A stretch of DNA of 64,000 bases from Candidatus Nitrosoglobus terrae (GTDB lineage: Bacteria; Pseudomonadota; Gammaproteobacteria; Nitrosococcales; Nitrosococcaceae), in assembly GCF_002356115.1 (NCBI RefSeq), contig NZ_AP014836.1, positions 1,251,001 to 1,315,000 of the forward strand, written 5' to 3'. Within the stretch, counting starts at the first letter, position 1. Every line of letters starts with the position of its first letter. Below the pieces are notes generated by a model. That model was not told the origin of the DNA, did not search any database, and worked only from the letters and a program-made list of their open reading frames with translations. Of this stretch, positions 18,907 to 28,448 are shown piece after piece. A program made the position numbers and the translations under genes.

Positions 18907-19557
18907 CTATATTGATTTTGCTTTTTCATTTTCATTTTCAGGAGGTAGCGCTTGCCGTAAAACATTGAATAAATCATCTAACTCTTTAGTGATACCCTTA
19001 AGGCGATCTTGGATACTAGGTATTTGGGTTTTGAGCTTTTCTTTAATTTCTTTTAGGCGATCCTCAACCATAGGTAATGACTGCTGCAACATACCCGCAG
19101 ATTCACCAAGTTTTTTTGAAAAAGCTCTATTAAGTTCCTGAAGACTATGTAAAATACCGGTTACTTCACCTGCTTGAGCAATCGTTTCAACCGTCTCTTC
19201 ATAAAGTACCTTCCATTGATTCTCTTCATTGATAAGCAATGTCTCTGCAGAAATGGTCATTGGGCTATCATTTTGCCCCATTAAGACAACATCGGTTTTT
19301 ACCTTAGCTTGCTCACTTTCAATAATCGTTCTACCTATTTTAAACTCAGATATGGGTAAGGAAGGGTTTGCTAAATCATCCTCTGTTAAAGATTTACCAG
19401 CAATATATTGGCGAATAGTCGCTATATCATTTGTTTTTTTTGCCTCCCAAAACTTTGCAGCCACTTCAGAAGGCAATAGTTTCTCAGTACCTGAACTTAT
19501 CGTCGTCTTTAAACATAGCATTAACGACAACAGTATTAAAATAATTATTTGCTTCAT
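18907..19557 (-). CDS. Secreted NTF2-like (DUF4878-type) protein with helical tail
   Basis: A 216-residue exported protein. Residues 1-22 form a signal peptide (IIILILLSLMLCL). Residues about 28-125 (LPSEVAAKFWEAKKTNDIA to NQWKVLYEETVE) resemble the NTF2-like lipoprotein fold of the DUF4878 group. The C-terminus is charged and helical (DRLKEIKEKL, repeated as DRLKGITKELDDLF). GGAG lies about 8 bases before the ATG. It probably acts in the periplasm. The function is unknown. Confidence 0.68.
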   Translation of the reverse strand: MKQIIILILLSLMLCLKTTISSGTEKLLPSEVAAKFWEAKKTNDIATIRQYIAGKSLTEDDLANPSLPISEFKIGRTIIESEQAKVKTDVVLMGQNDSPMTISAETLLINEENQWKVLYEETVETIAQAGEVTGILHSLQELNRAFSKKLGESAGMLQQSLPMVEDRLKEIKEKLKTQIPSIQDRLKGITKELDDLFNVLRQALPPENENEKAKSI

Positions 19558-19590
19558 GCTAGGATCTCCTAGTTAATAAACCGTTCATCT

Positions 19591-21510
19591 TTATAACGAT
19601 AACGATTCAATATTCACTCCTGGCGCCAACTCTATATGCATTACTTTATCCGCCCAAATGACTTTTCCAATATCCACCCAAGGCTGATTGATATTTCTAT
19701 GACGCAAATCCTTTTCCCAGTGATCTAGGGGAACTTCTATTCTCTTGGCTTTAATTATAAAAACAGCCTCCTGTAAATTAAGCCCTACTTTCGTTCCCCA
19801 AAAGGCGGTAATTTTTTTGACAAATTTATAGAGTCGAGGTTTATCTATCTGGGGAGTCACCGCCACATTAGCCCACATGGATTGAACTCTGCCCCAATTG
19901 GGCGCAATAAGCCGCCCTTCTTGATTGATAAACGGTAGCCATTGCTCTTGCCCTTTTTTATCTCTATAGGTTATCCCCAGAATATGATTATAGCCCTGAA
20001 AATGATCATGCAAATAAAGCGCATGGGGCACTATGCCTAAAAATACATCCGATAAAGACAATATCCCATCACTTATTTGGTATAAGAGCTGGCTAAGCTC
20101 CCCCTTTGGATGGATATTCAGGCGATAAAGTATCCCATAGTGAATGGTGCTATTTAGCTGCAGCACTAAGATCAATATTATAAATTTAGCAATACGATTA
20201 GCACGCTGCTGGGGAGTCCCTGCCCAGTGCTGACAGAGGGTTATAACGCTATATTTCTCGTCTTGATCTTTTTCCAATGGCATAGCGCAATGATCATCAC
20301 AGGCTATTCGAGCACGTTGATCGGCTATCTTGCGGTAAATTCTTTTTCCCCAATGGTATATCCCTGGCGTTTTCAGTATTAATCCCAATAAAGCGGTATA
20401 TTTTATTTTTAGCAGGATCTGGATATAAGTATCGATGCCAAAATATAGCTGGCCTTGCCCATCAAGCGCATAGAGATCCTTTAATAATTGTTCATCGGAG
20501 AGATGATTAACTTCAGGGTATTTTCTTGCATACGTTTGTAAGCCTTTAAAGCTAATGGCTTTAAGCAGATCAAAGTGCTCTATGATAATTACCATACGAT
20601 TACATAAAGGGCATTGTTCATCATATAGCACAGTTAACAAGGGTGCTTTAAGCTGAAAGCCTTCCTTGAGCTTTCTCCACCAAGAGAAAGGAACCAGCAA
20701 AAAATAATGCACTAACATGGCAAAGCCAAAGGGATAAATATTAAGGAATAAAATAATCCCTAGATGAAGTAAGCATCCATAAATCAGCAGCGGAATGCGA
20801 AAGAAGCGGAAATAAAACGTAAAAATAAAAATAAATTCAAAAATAATGACTGAGTAGCCCATTATTTTTTGTAAGATTTCATCATTTAAAACCCAGCTCA
20901 TATCTATCGCCGAAATATAATAGGGCATGGTAGCGGGTAGCCATGATCCCAAACCATTTTGCCACTGCTCAGCAAACAGCTTATGCGCATCTGAATCCAA
21001 GTACATTAACCCTAACGAGATAGCTAGCGGCAGATAATAACTCAGCACGGAGGTAGTACTAGGAGGGTTGTAGTGTTGCCCTAATCTTAAAAATTTAAGT
21101 TTTAGTTTAAGACTATCCAAAGATAAGGATCTTTCTATAGGTAAAAAGATCAAAAGCAACCCTGATCCGATCATAAGTTGATCGAAACCCCCATCAAAAT
21201 CCCGCCACAGGGGGGTAAATATGGTAAAAATAAGCCAAAAAAAATAATTTATAACAGCAGCAAGGCGCGTGTTATAACCTACAATGAAAAAAAGAGTATT
21301 AATGACCCATAGGATAAGGACAAAATGAATAGTGGGAGAGGCAGTATCGATTGTAGGCGTAGGATCAAAAATCAGGGCACGAAAGTAATAAAGAAAAATA
21401 ATTTCCTGAAAAATAACTAAACCAAAGAAAATACGAAAGATACCTAGCCCTATTGTTGGAACTTGTTTATCAAGACCTCTTTGAACAAGATTTAAAATTT
21501 GCTGATACAT
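19591..21510 (-). CDS. HTTM-domain membrane protein fused to a DCC thioredoxin-like domain
   Basis: A 639-residue protein. The first 275 residues carry several membrane helices of the HTTM type, the domain shared with vitamin-K-dependent gamma-carboxylase. Around residue 295 a cytoplasmic DUF393/DCC domain begins with LYDEQCPLCNRMV, whose CxxC is the redox-like signature. A further membrane region and a long soluble C-terminus (about 470-639) follow. HTTM and DCC genes are often neighbours in bacteria; here they are joined. Redox handling of a lipid or membrane substrate is a guess. The next gene downstream is the NTF2-like secreted protein, 33 bases away. Confidence 0.75.
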   Translation of the reverse strand: MYQQILNLVQRGLDKQVPTIGLGIFRIFFGLVIFQEIIFLYYFRALIFDPTPTIDTASPTIHFVLILWVINTLFFIVGYNTRLAAVINYFFWLIFTIFTPLWRDFDGGFDQLMIGSGLLLIFLPIERSLSLDSLKLKLKFLRLGQHYNPPSTTSVLSYYLPLAISLGLMYLDSDAHKLFAEQWQNGLGSWLPATMPYYISAIDMSWVLNDEILQKIMGYSVIIFEFIFIFTFYFRFFRIPLLIYGCLLHLGIILFLNIYPFGFAMLVHYFLLVPFSWWRKLKEGFQLKAPLLTVLYDEQCPLCNRMVIIIEHFDLLKAISFKGLQTYARKYPEVNHLSDEQLLKDLYALDGQGQLYFGIDTYIQILLKIKYTALLGLILKTPGIYHWGKRIYRKIADQRARIACDDHCAMPLEKDQDEKYSVITLCQHWAGTPQQRANRIAKFIILILVLQLNSTIHYGILYRLNIHPKGELSQLLYQISDGILSLSDVFLGIVPHALYLHDHFQGYNHILGITYRDKKGQEQWLPFINQEGRLIAPNWGRVQSMWANVAVTPQIDKPRLYKFVKKITAFWGTKVGLNLQEAVFIIKAKRIEVPLDHWEKDLRHRNINQPWVDIGKVIWADKVMHIELAPGVNIESLSL

Positions 21511-21609
21511 AAACGCATATTAACGCCGGTGAGCTTTATTAGGGGAAATAAAAAATAATTTTAGAATAAATTCTTTGCTCAAAAAGCAAATAAATTGTTA
21601 ATTCAATCC

Positions 21610-21984
21610 CTAAGAATTTAGATATAAATAATAATAAACGAGTATCAATATACCTACAGAAAAAGGTACGATAGCTAGATCCTTATAGGTGATGGAATAA
21701 ACGATGATCTGAGTATCCACTCCAAGAAATTCCACTACCATCCAATAAGAATCAGCACTAATCCATAACACGATAGCCACATTGTGGCACAGCTCTGAAA
21801 CTATCTTTCTAGTATGAAAAGCGATCACAATAGCTATGATCAATGTCGGAAAAATTACGGCAACCCCTAGAGGTTTCCAGATAAAACACCAGCTAATATC
21901 TTTAAGTAACCAAAATAAAATATGAAGATTTTCCAACTTCCTAAAGCTTAGAGGAATGGTATAAACGGGTGATTGATTTTCCAT
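21610..21984 (-). CDS. Hypothetical integral membrane protein
   Basis: A 124-residue protein with about four predicted membrane helices (for example VAVIFPTLIIAIVIAF and VPFSVGILILVYYYLYL). No family is recognised. The layout resembles small inner-membrane proteins with both ends in the cytoplasm. It is 99 bases upstream of the HTTM gene on the same strand, so co-transcription is possible. The function is unknown. Confidence 0.6.
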   Translation of the reverse strand: MENQSPVYTIPLSFRKLENLHILFWLLKDISWCFIWKPLGVAVIFPTLIIAIVIAFHTRKIVSELCHNVAIVLWISADSYWMVVEFLGVDTQIIVYSITYKDLAIVPFSVGILILVYYYLYLNS

Positions 21985-22190
21985 AGCACTATAGATTTTA
22001 TAGAGGTTCTTTCTAGAGTAATTTAAATTTTACATTGATGATTATTACTTGGTACTAACGATTGAATAAGCCTAGAAACCTAAACTTAAGTTCATCGCTG
22101 ATTTATCCAGTGCCTGGTCTATATTTACGCAAGTATAATAAAGTATTATTTCCCCTGATTTTTTGACAATTAAACGACTTTACAACTTTC

Positions 22191-25067
22191 ATGGATAAAA
22201 ACTATAACCCACAAACCATTGAGCAACACTGGTATCAGATCTGGGAGCAACGAGGTTATTTCGCCCCCCGAGGAGATCACTCCCCTTACTGTATTATGAT
22301 TCCTCCGCCTAACGTAACGGGTCACCTTCATATGGGGCATGCCTTTCAAGATACTATTATGGATGCTCTCATTCGGTATCATCGAATGTGCGGGGATAAA
22401 ACCCTATGGCAGGTAGGAACCGATCATGCTGGAATTGCGACACAAATGGTAGTAGAGCGGCAACTCAATGCTCAAAATAAAAACCGCCATGATTTAGGTC
22501 GCGAATCTTTTATCCAAAAAATCTGGGAATGGAAAGAACATTCAGGAGGCACCATTACCCATCAGCTTCGCCGTATGGGTGCCTCTGTGGATTGGACTCA
22601 GGAGCGCTTTACCATGGATGAAGAGTTATCCCAAGCTGTCACTGAGGTTTTTATTCGTCTATTTGATGAAGAACTGATCTACAGGGGTCAGCGTCTGGTG
22701 AACTGGGACCCCATACTGCATACTGCTATTTCAGATCTAGAGGTTATCTCGGAAGAAGAAAATAGCTACCTTTGGCATCTACGCTACCCTCTGACCGATG
22801 GTAGTGGATATCTGGTAGTGGCCACTACTCGGCCGGAAACTATGCTAGGAGACGCTGCGGTAGCAGTTCATCCAGAAGATTCTCGCTACCAACAGCTTAT
22901 TGGTAAAGAGGTAGAACTTCCATTAACAGATAGAACTATTCCTATCATTGCCGATACTTATGTAGATCCCGCGTTTGGCAGCGGTTGTGTAAAAATTACC
23001 CCTGCCCATGATTTCAATGATTACGAAGTTTGGCAGCAGCATAAACAAAAATTAGCTTCTCAGCCACATAGTGGCTTAATCAATATTTTTACTCTCGATG
23101 CCCGGATAAAATCCTGCGCATCTGAAGATATAACTCTTAGTGACTTTAGCAAAAAAGAGCATTTAGCTGTCTATAAACTTATTCCTGAAAAATACCGAGG
23201 TCTAGATCGCTTTAAAGCTCGGGAGAGAATAATAGCTGATCTAGAACAAGCCAATTTACTGGAAAAAAAAGAAACCCATAAACTCATGGTGCCACGGGGA
23301 GATCGCTCTCGGGCCGTGATTGAACCTTATCTAACTAATCAATGGTTTGTGAAAACTAATCTCCTCGCCAAATCAGCTATTAAAGCAGTAGAAAATGGTG
23401 AGATTCGCTTTGTTCCAGAGAATTGGAACAAGATTTATTTTGACTGGATGCATAACATTCAGGATTGGTGTATCTCTCGCCAGATTTGGTGGGGGCATCG
23501 AATTCCGGCTTGGTATGATGCTAAAGGAAAAATTTATGTAGCCCCTACAGAAGATCAAGCTCGCCAAAAATATAACTTACCCAGCAATCTCCAATTAGAA
23601 CAAGATGCAGATGTTCTGGACACTTGGTTTTCTTCTGCGCTATGGCCTTTTTCTACCTTAGGATGGCCAAAAAATACCCCCCAGCTGCAAACTTTCTATC
23701 CTACCAGTGTACTGGTTACCGGATTTGACATTATCTTCTTCTGGGTGGCTCGAATGATTATGATGAGCCTTAAATTTACTGGAAAGATACCCTTTCACGA
23801 AGTCTATATTCATGGCCTCATTCGGGATTCAGAAGGACAGAAAATGTCTAAATCCAAAGGCAATGTACTTGATCCGTTGGATTTGATTGATGGTATTGAT
23901 TTGGAATCTTTAGTCACTAAACGAACCGCTGGGTTAATGCAACCCGCCTTAGCCAAGCGTATTGAGAAAGCCACTCGTAAGGAATTTCCCCAAGGAATTT
24001 CTGCCTTTGGTTGCGATGCTTTACGTTTTACTTTTGCTATTCTCGCCACTGGCGGGCGAGATATTCGTTTTGATCTAGGACGTATTGAGGGCTATCGTAA
24101 TTTTTGCAATAAACTTTGGAACGCAGCCCGCTATGTGATGATGAATGTTTCTCCAGAAATGCAACAAAGTAATGATGAGGAAGAAAATCTAAGCCAAGTA
24201 GGGAAAATTATAATTTTAGGCACTCCAGAACGCTGGATACTTTCTCGTCTTCAGGAAACTATTCGCCAAGTTACCGAAGGTATTAAGAGTTACCGCTTTG
24301 ATCGAGCTGCCCAAGTGCTTTATAGTTTTACTTGGAACGAATATTGCGATTGGTATCTAGAATTTTCAAAACCGATACTTAACAATCCAGCTATTTCCAT
24401 AGCTGCTAAGAGAGGTACCAGTCATACCCTGATACAAGTATTAGAAACTTTATTGCGTCTTGCCCACCCTATTATCCCCTTTATTACAGAAGAAATTTGG
24501 CAGCAGATAGCACCTCTTGCAGGCCGAGAGGGAAAAACTATCATGTTACAGCCTTACCCTCTTTTTGAAATCGAAAACATAGACCAAACGGCTATTAACG
24601 AAATAGAATGGATTATTGCTTTTGTCAGCGGAGTGCGCTCTATCCGCTCTCAAATGAATATTCCACCAAATAAGCCAGTTCCCCTGTTATTACAAGCAGG
24701 CACAAGCGATGATCAAAAGCGATTAGAAGCTAACCGTGAGTTTTTAGCTACACTGGCTAAAATCGACTCTATTCATTGGCTTAATAACGAGCAACCCCCT
24801 CCAGCAGCAACAGCTCTAGTAGGCAAACTTGAAATCCTTATCCCTTTAGCTGGGCTTATTGATACCGAAGCAGAACTTAAACGTCTAGATCGGGAGATAC
24901 AAAAACTGCGTAAGGATTTAGAACGGCTACAAAATAAACTCGCCAATCCTGATTATACAGAGCGTGCACCAACCGAAATTGTGGAAAAAGAGCAGTTAAA
25001 AGCCCAAGAAGTAGCTACTGCGCTAAGTGTAATGCAGCAACAGCGAGCCAAAATAGCAGTTTTGTAA
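22191..25067 (+). CDS. valS: Valyl-tRNA synthetase
   Basis: ValRS charges tRNA-Val. The 958-residue protein has the full class Ia set: HIGH-type motif [15 protein letters not shown] near residue 40, the editing domain ([10 protein letters not shown]), KMSKS in [10 protein letters not shown], an anticodon-binding domain, and a C-terminal coiled coil (about 885-955, [18 protein letters not shown]). An insert (about 555-615, [19 protein letters not shown]) sits after KMSKS, as in many proteobacterial ValRS. The length is as expected. The gene stands alone and converges on nitrosocyanin. Confidence 0.98.
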   Translation: MDKNYNPQTIEQHWYQIWEQRGYFAPRGDHSPYCIMIPPPNVTGHLHMGHAFQDTIMDALIRYHRMCGDKTLWQVGTDHAGIATQMVVERQLNAQNKNRHDLGRESFIQKIWEWKEHSGGTITHQLRRMGASVDWTQERFTMDEELSQAVTEVFIRLFDEELIYRGQRLVNWDPILHTAISDLEVISEEENSYLWHLRYPLTDGSGYLVVATTRPETMLGDAAVAVHPEDSRYQQLIGKEVELPLTDRTIPIIADTYVDPAFGSGCVKITPAHDFNDYEVWQQHKQKLASQPHSGLINIFTLDARIKSCASEDITLSDFSKKEHLAVYKLIPEKYRGLDRFKARERIIADLEQANLLEKKETHKLMVPRGDRSRAVIEPYLTNQWFVKTNLLAKSAIKAVENGEIRFVPENWNKIYFDWMHNIQDWCISRQIWWGHRIPAWYDAKGKIYVAPTEDQARQKYNLPSNLQLEQDADVLDTWFSSALWPFSTLGWPKNTPQLQTFYPTSVLVTGFDIIFFWVARMIMMSLKFTGKIPFHEVYIHGLIRDSEGQKMSKSKGNVLDPLDLIDGIDLESLVTKRTAGLMQPALAKRIEKATRKEFPQGISAFGCDALRFTFAILATGGRDIRFDLGRIEGYRNFCNKLWNAARYVMMNVSPEMQQSNDEEENLSQVGKIIILGTPERWILSRLQETIRQVTEGIKSYRFDRAAQVLYSFTWNEYCDWYLEFSKPILNNPAISIAAKRGTSHTLIQVLETLLRLAHPIIPFITEEIWQQIAPLAGREGKTIMLQPYPLFEIENIDQTAINEIEWIIAFVSGVRSIRSQMNIPPNKPVPLLLQAGTSDDQKRLEANREFLATLAKIDSIHWLNNEQPPPAATALVGKLEILIPLAGLIDTEAELKRLDREIQKLRKDLERLQNKLANPDYTERAPTEIVEKEQLKAQEVATALSVMQQQRAKIAVL

Positions 25068-25104
25068 ATAAAAAAAGAGAGCAGCAAGAAAATCCTCGCT
25101 GCTC
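25068..25104 (-). terminator. Rho-independent terminator of nitrosocyanin
   Basis: Read on the minus strand, GAGCAGC and GCTGCTC form a stem around a 12-base loop and are followed by TC and seven T. It begins 17 bases after the nitrosocyanin stop and overlaps the end region of valS. This is a textbook intrinsic terminator in the nitrosocyanin direction. On the plus strand there is no T-run, so it may not stop valS. Confidence 0.85.
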
Positions 25105-25120
25105 CCATACATATAATATC

Positions 25121-25537
25121 TTAGTTAGCATCAATTACTACGTTTAAGCTTCCAGGAAGGTGGATATTTTTTGGATGAAGCTGGCACCAAATAGTAAAAG
25201 CCCCCGCTTTGTTAGCATTAAAGCTAACAGTTTTGGTTTCTCCGGCTTTAATCACTTGTTGAATTCCATAGGCATCAATAGAGAATCCTTCACTAATAGG
25301 GGATTTATTCTCTATGGTAATCTTTACCGCAGTCCCTTGCTCAACAACTAGATCATTAGGCTCATTTAGGACATTAAAAGCACGGATATTCTTAACAGTT
25401 ACCCCTTCAACATTAAGTTCTGGGATATTGGTATCAATCGCTTCAATAACTATCGTAAAACTTTGTTCTTTTGCTTGAGCCGTACCTATTAATAACATCC
25501 CAAGAAGACCAATAAATACCGCTTTGGTTATTTTCAT
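25121..25537 (-). CDS. ncyA: Nitrosocyanin (red copper protein of ammonia oxidisers)
   Basis: A 138-residue exported cupredoxin. A signal peptide ([16 protein letters not shown]) precedes the mature protein. Copper ligands of Nitrosomonas europaea nitrosocyanin (Glu60, Cys95, His98, His103) correspond to Glu83 in PISEGFSID, and Cys118, His121 and His126 in [10 protein letters not shown]; the spacings of 35, 3 and 5 residues agree exactly. [19 protein letters not shown] is also typical. It is a periplasmic protein thought to serve electron transfer or catalysis in ammonia oxidation. The ATG at 25537 has GGA upstream and is preferred over one 21 bases earlier. It is divergent from a MarR regulator. 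Confidence 0.95.
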   Translation of the reverse strand: MKITKAVFIGLLGMLLIGTAQAKEQSFTIVIEAIDTNIPELNVEGVTVKNIRAFNVLNEPNDLVVEQGTAVKITIENKSPISEGFSIDAYGIQQVIKAGETKTVSFNANKAGAFTIWCQLHPKNIHLPGSLNVVIDAN

Positions 25538-25828
25538 GCTTAATTTTCCTTTACGCATTATTAATGGAATAACACCGCCGTTATTTTATATAACGGCATG
25601 CAAGATACTTAGAGCAAAAACCCACACCTATAAGAAACTCACTATGAGCAGCCCCATTTACAACTAATATTTTATATCTAGTTTCGAGTCGATACTTTAA
25701 ATAGGAAGATAACCAATGTCAATATTTCTACTCTCCGTAAATCAAGTAGTATGGTCACTCACTTATTTTAATTAGGCACTAGGCGCTGAAAGTATCGATT
25801 CTAGAAAAGCTTTTAAGTATGATTAATT

Positions 25829-26434
25829 ATGGACAAACAAAAGCTATTTAATTTAATAGAACGGGTTGGAGCATTAATTCGAGTAGAGGAACGAAAAGCG
25901 GCAGCTGCGCTTAGCTTACATCCCGCCCATCTCCAAGTCCTACGTTATCTAGCCCAATGTAACCGATATAGCAATACTCCCGTAGCAGTATCAGATTATT
26001 TTGGTACTACAAAAGGCAGCATTTCCCAATCGTTGCTGATATTACAACAGCATGGTTATCTTCAAAAAGAACCAGACCCTAAGGATCAACGCCTTGTTCA
26101 CTTAGTGCTTACTCCAAAAGGTAAAGCTTTAGCAAGGAATATGGATCTTACCTCATTACCTAATAAAGAAGAAATTTTCAAAGGTTTAGACACCGCAGAT
26201 CTACAAGCTATGCAGCATGTAGCCGAACAATTACTGTATAATATCCAAAGAGTGAATCAATACCAAACCTTTGGGCAGTGTCATACTTGCCAATATCTTA
26301 GGATAGTTGGTAGAAATAACTTCCGCTGTGGATTAACTCAAGAATTATTAGAATCTGACGAAACCCTAAAAATCTGCCGAGACCATGCCTTTCCTCCTAT
26401 TTCTCGCAGCTCGAATCTCACAATAAATCAGTAA
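25829..26434 (+). CDS. MarR-family regulator with Cys-rich C-terminal extension
   Basis: A 201-residue transcription regulator. Residues about 30-110 form a MarR winged helix (AVSDYFGTTKGSISQSLLIL, then DPKDQRLVHLVLTPKGK). The C-terminal 55 residues hold CxxC (CHTCQYL), FRCGL and KICRDH, four Cys that could bind a metal or an iron-sulfur cluster. It lies divergent from nitrosocyanin with 291 bases between starts, so it could control that gene and itself in response to metal or redox state. That link is inference from position. Confidence 0.82.
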   Translation: MDKQKLFNLIERVGALIRVEERKAAAALSLHPAHLQVLRYLAQCNRYSNTPVAVSDYFGTTKGSISQSLLILQQHGYLQKEPDPKDQRLVHLVLTPKGKALARNMDLTSLPNKEEIFKGLDTADLQAMQHVAEQLLYNIQRVNQYQTFGQCHTCQYLRIVGRNNFRCGLTQELLESDETLKICRDHAFPPISRSSNLTINQ

Positions 26435-26585
26435 CTTTCTATCCACTTAATCTATTCCTATTTCAGCAGCTAACATTATAATATCTTCAAAAAAATCACC
26501 CTCCATAAATGAGGGACTATTAGTTATTCTAACAATAGATTCTTAATTTAGCGCTAGCTATACTGATTGAAAAAGATTAAAAGAG

Positions 26586-26659
26586 GCTCCCGCTATAACT
26601 ATGATAGAGTGTACTAGTGCTACTACAGCAGCAGTATATATATGATTATAGCGGGGAGC
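26586..26659. other. Extended hairpin in intergenic DNA
   Basis: The arms GCTCCCGCTATAA (26586-26598) and TTATAGCGGGGAGC (26646-26659) pair along 13 positions with one bulged G. The 47-base interior could fold further. The hairpin lies between the convergent MarR gene and the His-tailed protein gene. It has no strong T-run on the plus side beyond CCCTTTTAG. It may be a transcription end signal or a small structured RNA. Confidence 0.5.
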
Positions 26660-26689
26660 ACCCTTTTAGTAGCCTACAAACGATGAAAA

Positions 26690-27151
26690 TTATTTAGCAA
26701 AATTAGCGTGATCATGGTGATCGGGGTGATCATGGTGAAAAAATGAGCTAATTCGCTTCCCAAAAGAATTAATTCGTTCCCCAAGATTATCAAATACTGT
26801 TAAAATTCCTGCACGAAAGTCCTCATCCCACCACGACTCGGCGTGAACTAATTTAACTCTTCTAAGCCGCTCCTCAATATACAATCGGCGTAGTTTAATA
26901 TCTTCTACATGAGGATGAAATTCTTTTTTGAGTGCTTTATGCCCATTAGCTAAAACTTCTTCTAGTTCAGTAAGTTTCTCCATAAACCCAGGCAGACTTC
27001 TCTCTAAACTAGCGATTCCTGCTTCTATATTTACACTTCGATCTGATCCAATCTGGATTCCACTATTTATATGCGTCTCTAATTGAGTGATATGTTGATT
27101 AATTTCAGCTAGTTCTCTGCCTAAATTCACAACTTTTTCTTCCATATTCAT
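26690..27151 (-). CDS. Coiled-coil protein with His-rich C-terminus
   Basis: A 153-residue hydrophilic, largely helical protein without a signal peptide. Heptad-like stretches are LGRELAEINQHITQLETHIN and FMEKLTELEEVLANGHKALK. It ends in HHDHPDHHDHANFAK, a His/Asp cluster that could bind nickel, copper or zinc. No family is recognised. Metal storage or buffering is possible, given the nearby copper protein, but this is speculative. The ATG at 27151 follows GGAGGGCGGGAT in the leader. Confidence 0.6.
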   Translation of the reverse strand: MNMEEKVVNLGRELAEINQHITQLETHINSGIQIGSDRSVNIEAGIASLERSLPGFMEKLTELEEVLANGHKALKKEFHPHVEDIKLRRLYIEERLRRVKLVHAESWWDEDFRAGILTVFDNLGERINSFGKRISSFFHHDHPDHHDHANFAK

Positions 27152-27588
27152 ATCCCGCCCTCCTATAATTTATTCGAGCCTAGTCATGAGCATAGAGTAC
27201 TCATGGATAATAGTAGCTCATATCTTCTAAATGTCTACAAATAATTGACATACTCCCACCACTCACCTAAGTGGTGGAGTCTTTGCAACCTGTACAAACT
27301 TACCGCTTGTACCTTTCAACACCGACAACTATCCCAATGCAGGAACTCTTTATACACTACTGTGTCCCACTATATCGGCTAACATAAAAATAGCATCAAC
27401 CAATTTGGTTTCCCTGACTTGATAGAGTCAGTTGTCACCAATATCAGCAAGCTCACCGCTTACTACTGTGCTATCCATCTCCATCTAAACTTCGTTATAC
27501 ATGGAGAATTCCGCAATTTAGTTAAAAATTTTTAATAACACTAACACTAAGATTCAAAATATCAGTTATGGTTCAAAAAATTTGTGAC
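27152..27588. other. Intergenic stretch with transposon relic
   Basis: This 437-base gap has no intact gene. Most of it (27246-27540) looks like a relic of an IS200/IS605-type element described separately. The remainder next to 27589 is AT-rich trailer of the S-formylglutathione hydrolase gene, with no obvious terminator. Confidence 0.5.
27246..27540 (-). mobile_element. IS200/IS605-like end without intact transposase
   Basis: On the minus strand a hairpin, ACTCCACCACT / AGTGGTGGGAGT (27252-27280), is followed by ATGTCAA. The same tail follows the right-end hairpin of the tnpB relic at 50497-50503. Subterminal hairpins of this kind mark IS200/IS605 right ends and the 3' end of their guide RNAs. 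No tnpA or tnpB reading frame survives. The outer boundary near 27540 is a guess. Confidence 0.4.
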
Positions 27589-28434
27589 TCACTTAGATAA
27601 TAGATCTCGATGATAAGCCAGATGATCAGCTATAAAAGTACTCACAAAGTAATATCCATGATCATAGCCCTTATGGTAACGCAGTATCACTGATTGCCCC
27701 GCTGCTTTACAGGCTATTTCAAAACGATCTAAGTGTAATTCAGTAAAAAACTCATCATTTAACCCTTGATCAATCAGTGGTGTAGGCAGACGGTAGCCAT
27801 CCTCAATTAAAGCGATAGCATCATAGCCTCGCCAGCTTTCACGATTCTTTTCTCCTAAATAATGGCTAAATGCTCTCTCTCCCCACGGACTCCGTATAGG
27901 GTTAGCAATGGGTGCAAATACAGATACGGACTGATAAAGTCCAGGGTTGCGTAACGCAAGCGTCAGTGCACCATGCCCGCCCATAGAGTGGCCAAAAATA
28001 CCCACATGGCCTTTGTCCGCTGGAAATTGCGCTAAAATAATATCGTGCAATTCTTGGGTAATATAGCTCTCCATACGAAAATATTTTGACCAAGGCTGTT
28101 GAGTTGCATCGAGATAAAATCCAGCACCTATGCCAAAATCCCAACTATCAGCCTCACCCGGAATGCCGGTTTGGCGTGGACTGGTATCCATTGTAACTAA
28201 CATCAATCCATACTCAGCGGCTAAACGTTGAGCGCCTGCTTTAATCATAAAGGTTTCTTCTGTACAGGTAAGTCCTGCCAAAAAAAACAACACCGGTACT
28301 AAGCTATGCTGTGCTTGAGGGGGTTGATATACCGAAAAACCCATAGGTAGGCCAATAATTCTCGAATCATGCTGATAATAACCTTGAATGCCGTCAAAAC
28401 AGGTGTGTGTACTACGAGTTACTAACGATTCCAT
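27589..28434 (-). CDS. fghA: S-formylglutathione hydrolase
   Basis: A 281-residue esterase-D-family enzyme hydrolysing S-formylglutathione to formate and glutathione, the second step of glutathione-dependent formaldehyde removal. The nucleophile is Ser150 in GHSMGGHGAL, the oxyanion region is FFLAGLTCTEETF, and the catalytic His is probably in HKGYDHGYYF. The length is typical. It lies 14 bases downstream of the dehydrogenase that makes its substrate, forming a two-gene operon. In an ammonia oxidiser, methanol oxidation by ammonia monooxygenase can make formaldehyde, giving this pathway a clear use. Confidence 0.95.
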   Translation of the reverse strand: MESLVTRSTHTCFDGIQGYYQHDSRIIGLPMGFSVYQPPQAQHSLVPVLFFLAGLTCTEETFMIKAGAQRLAAEYGLMLVTMDTSPRQTGIPGEADSWDFGIGAGFYLDATQQPWSKYFRMESYITQELHDIILAQFPADKGHVGIFGHSMGGHGALTLALRNPGLYQSVSVFAPIANPIRSPWGERAFSHYLGEKNRESWRGYDAIALIEDGYRLPTPLIDQGLNDEFFTELHLDRFEIACKAAGQSVILRYHKGYDHGYYFVSTFIADHLAYHRDLLSK

Positions 28435-28448
28435 ATTGCTGTGCTCCG

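Noticed and set aside
27246-27540. A translated tnpA fragment in the IS-like relic
   Set aside because: A short plus-strand frame faintly resembles an IS200 transposase segment, but the match is too weak to claim.
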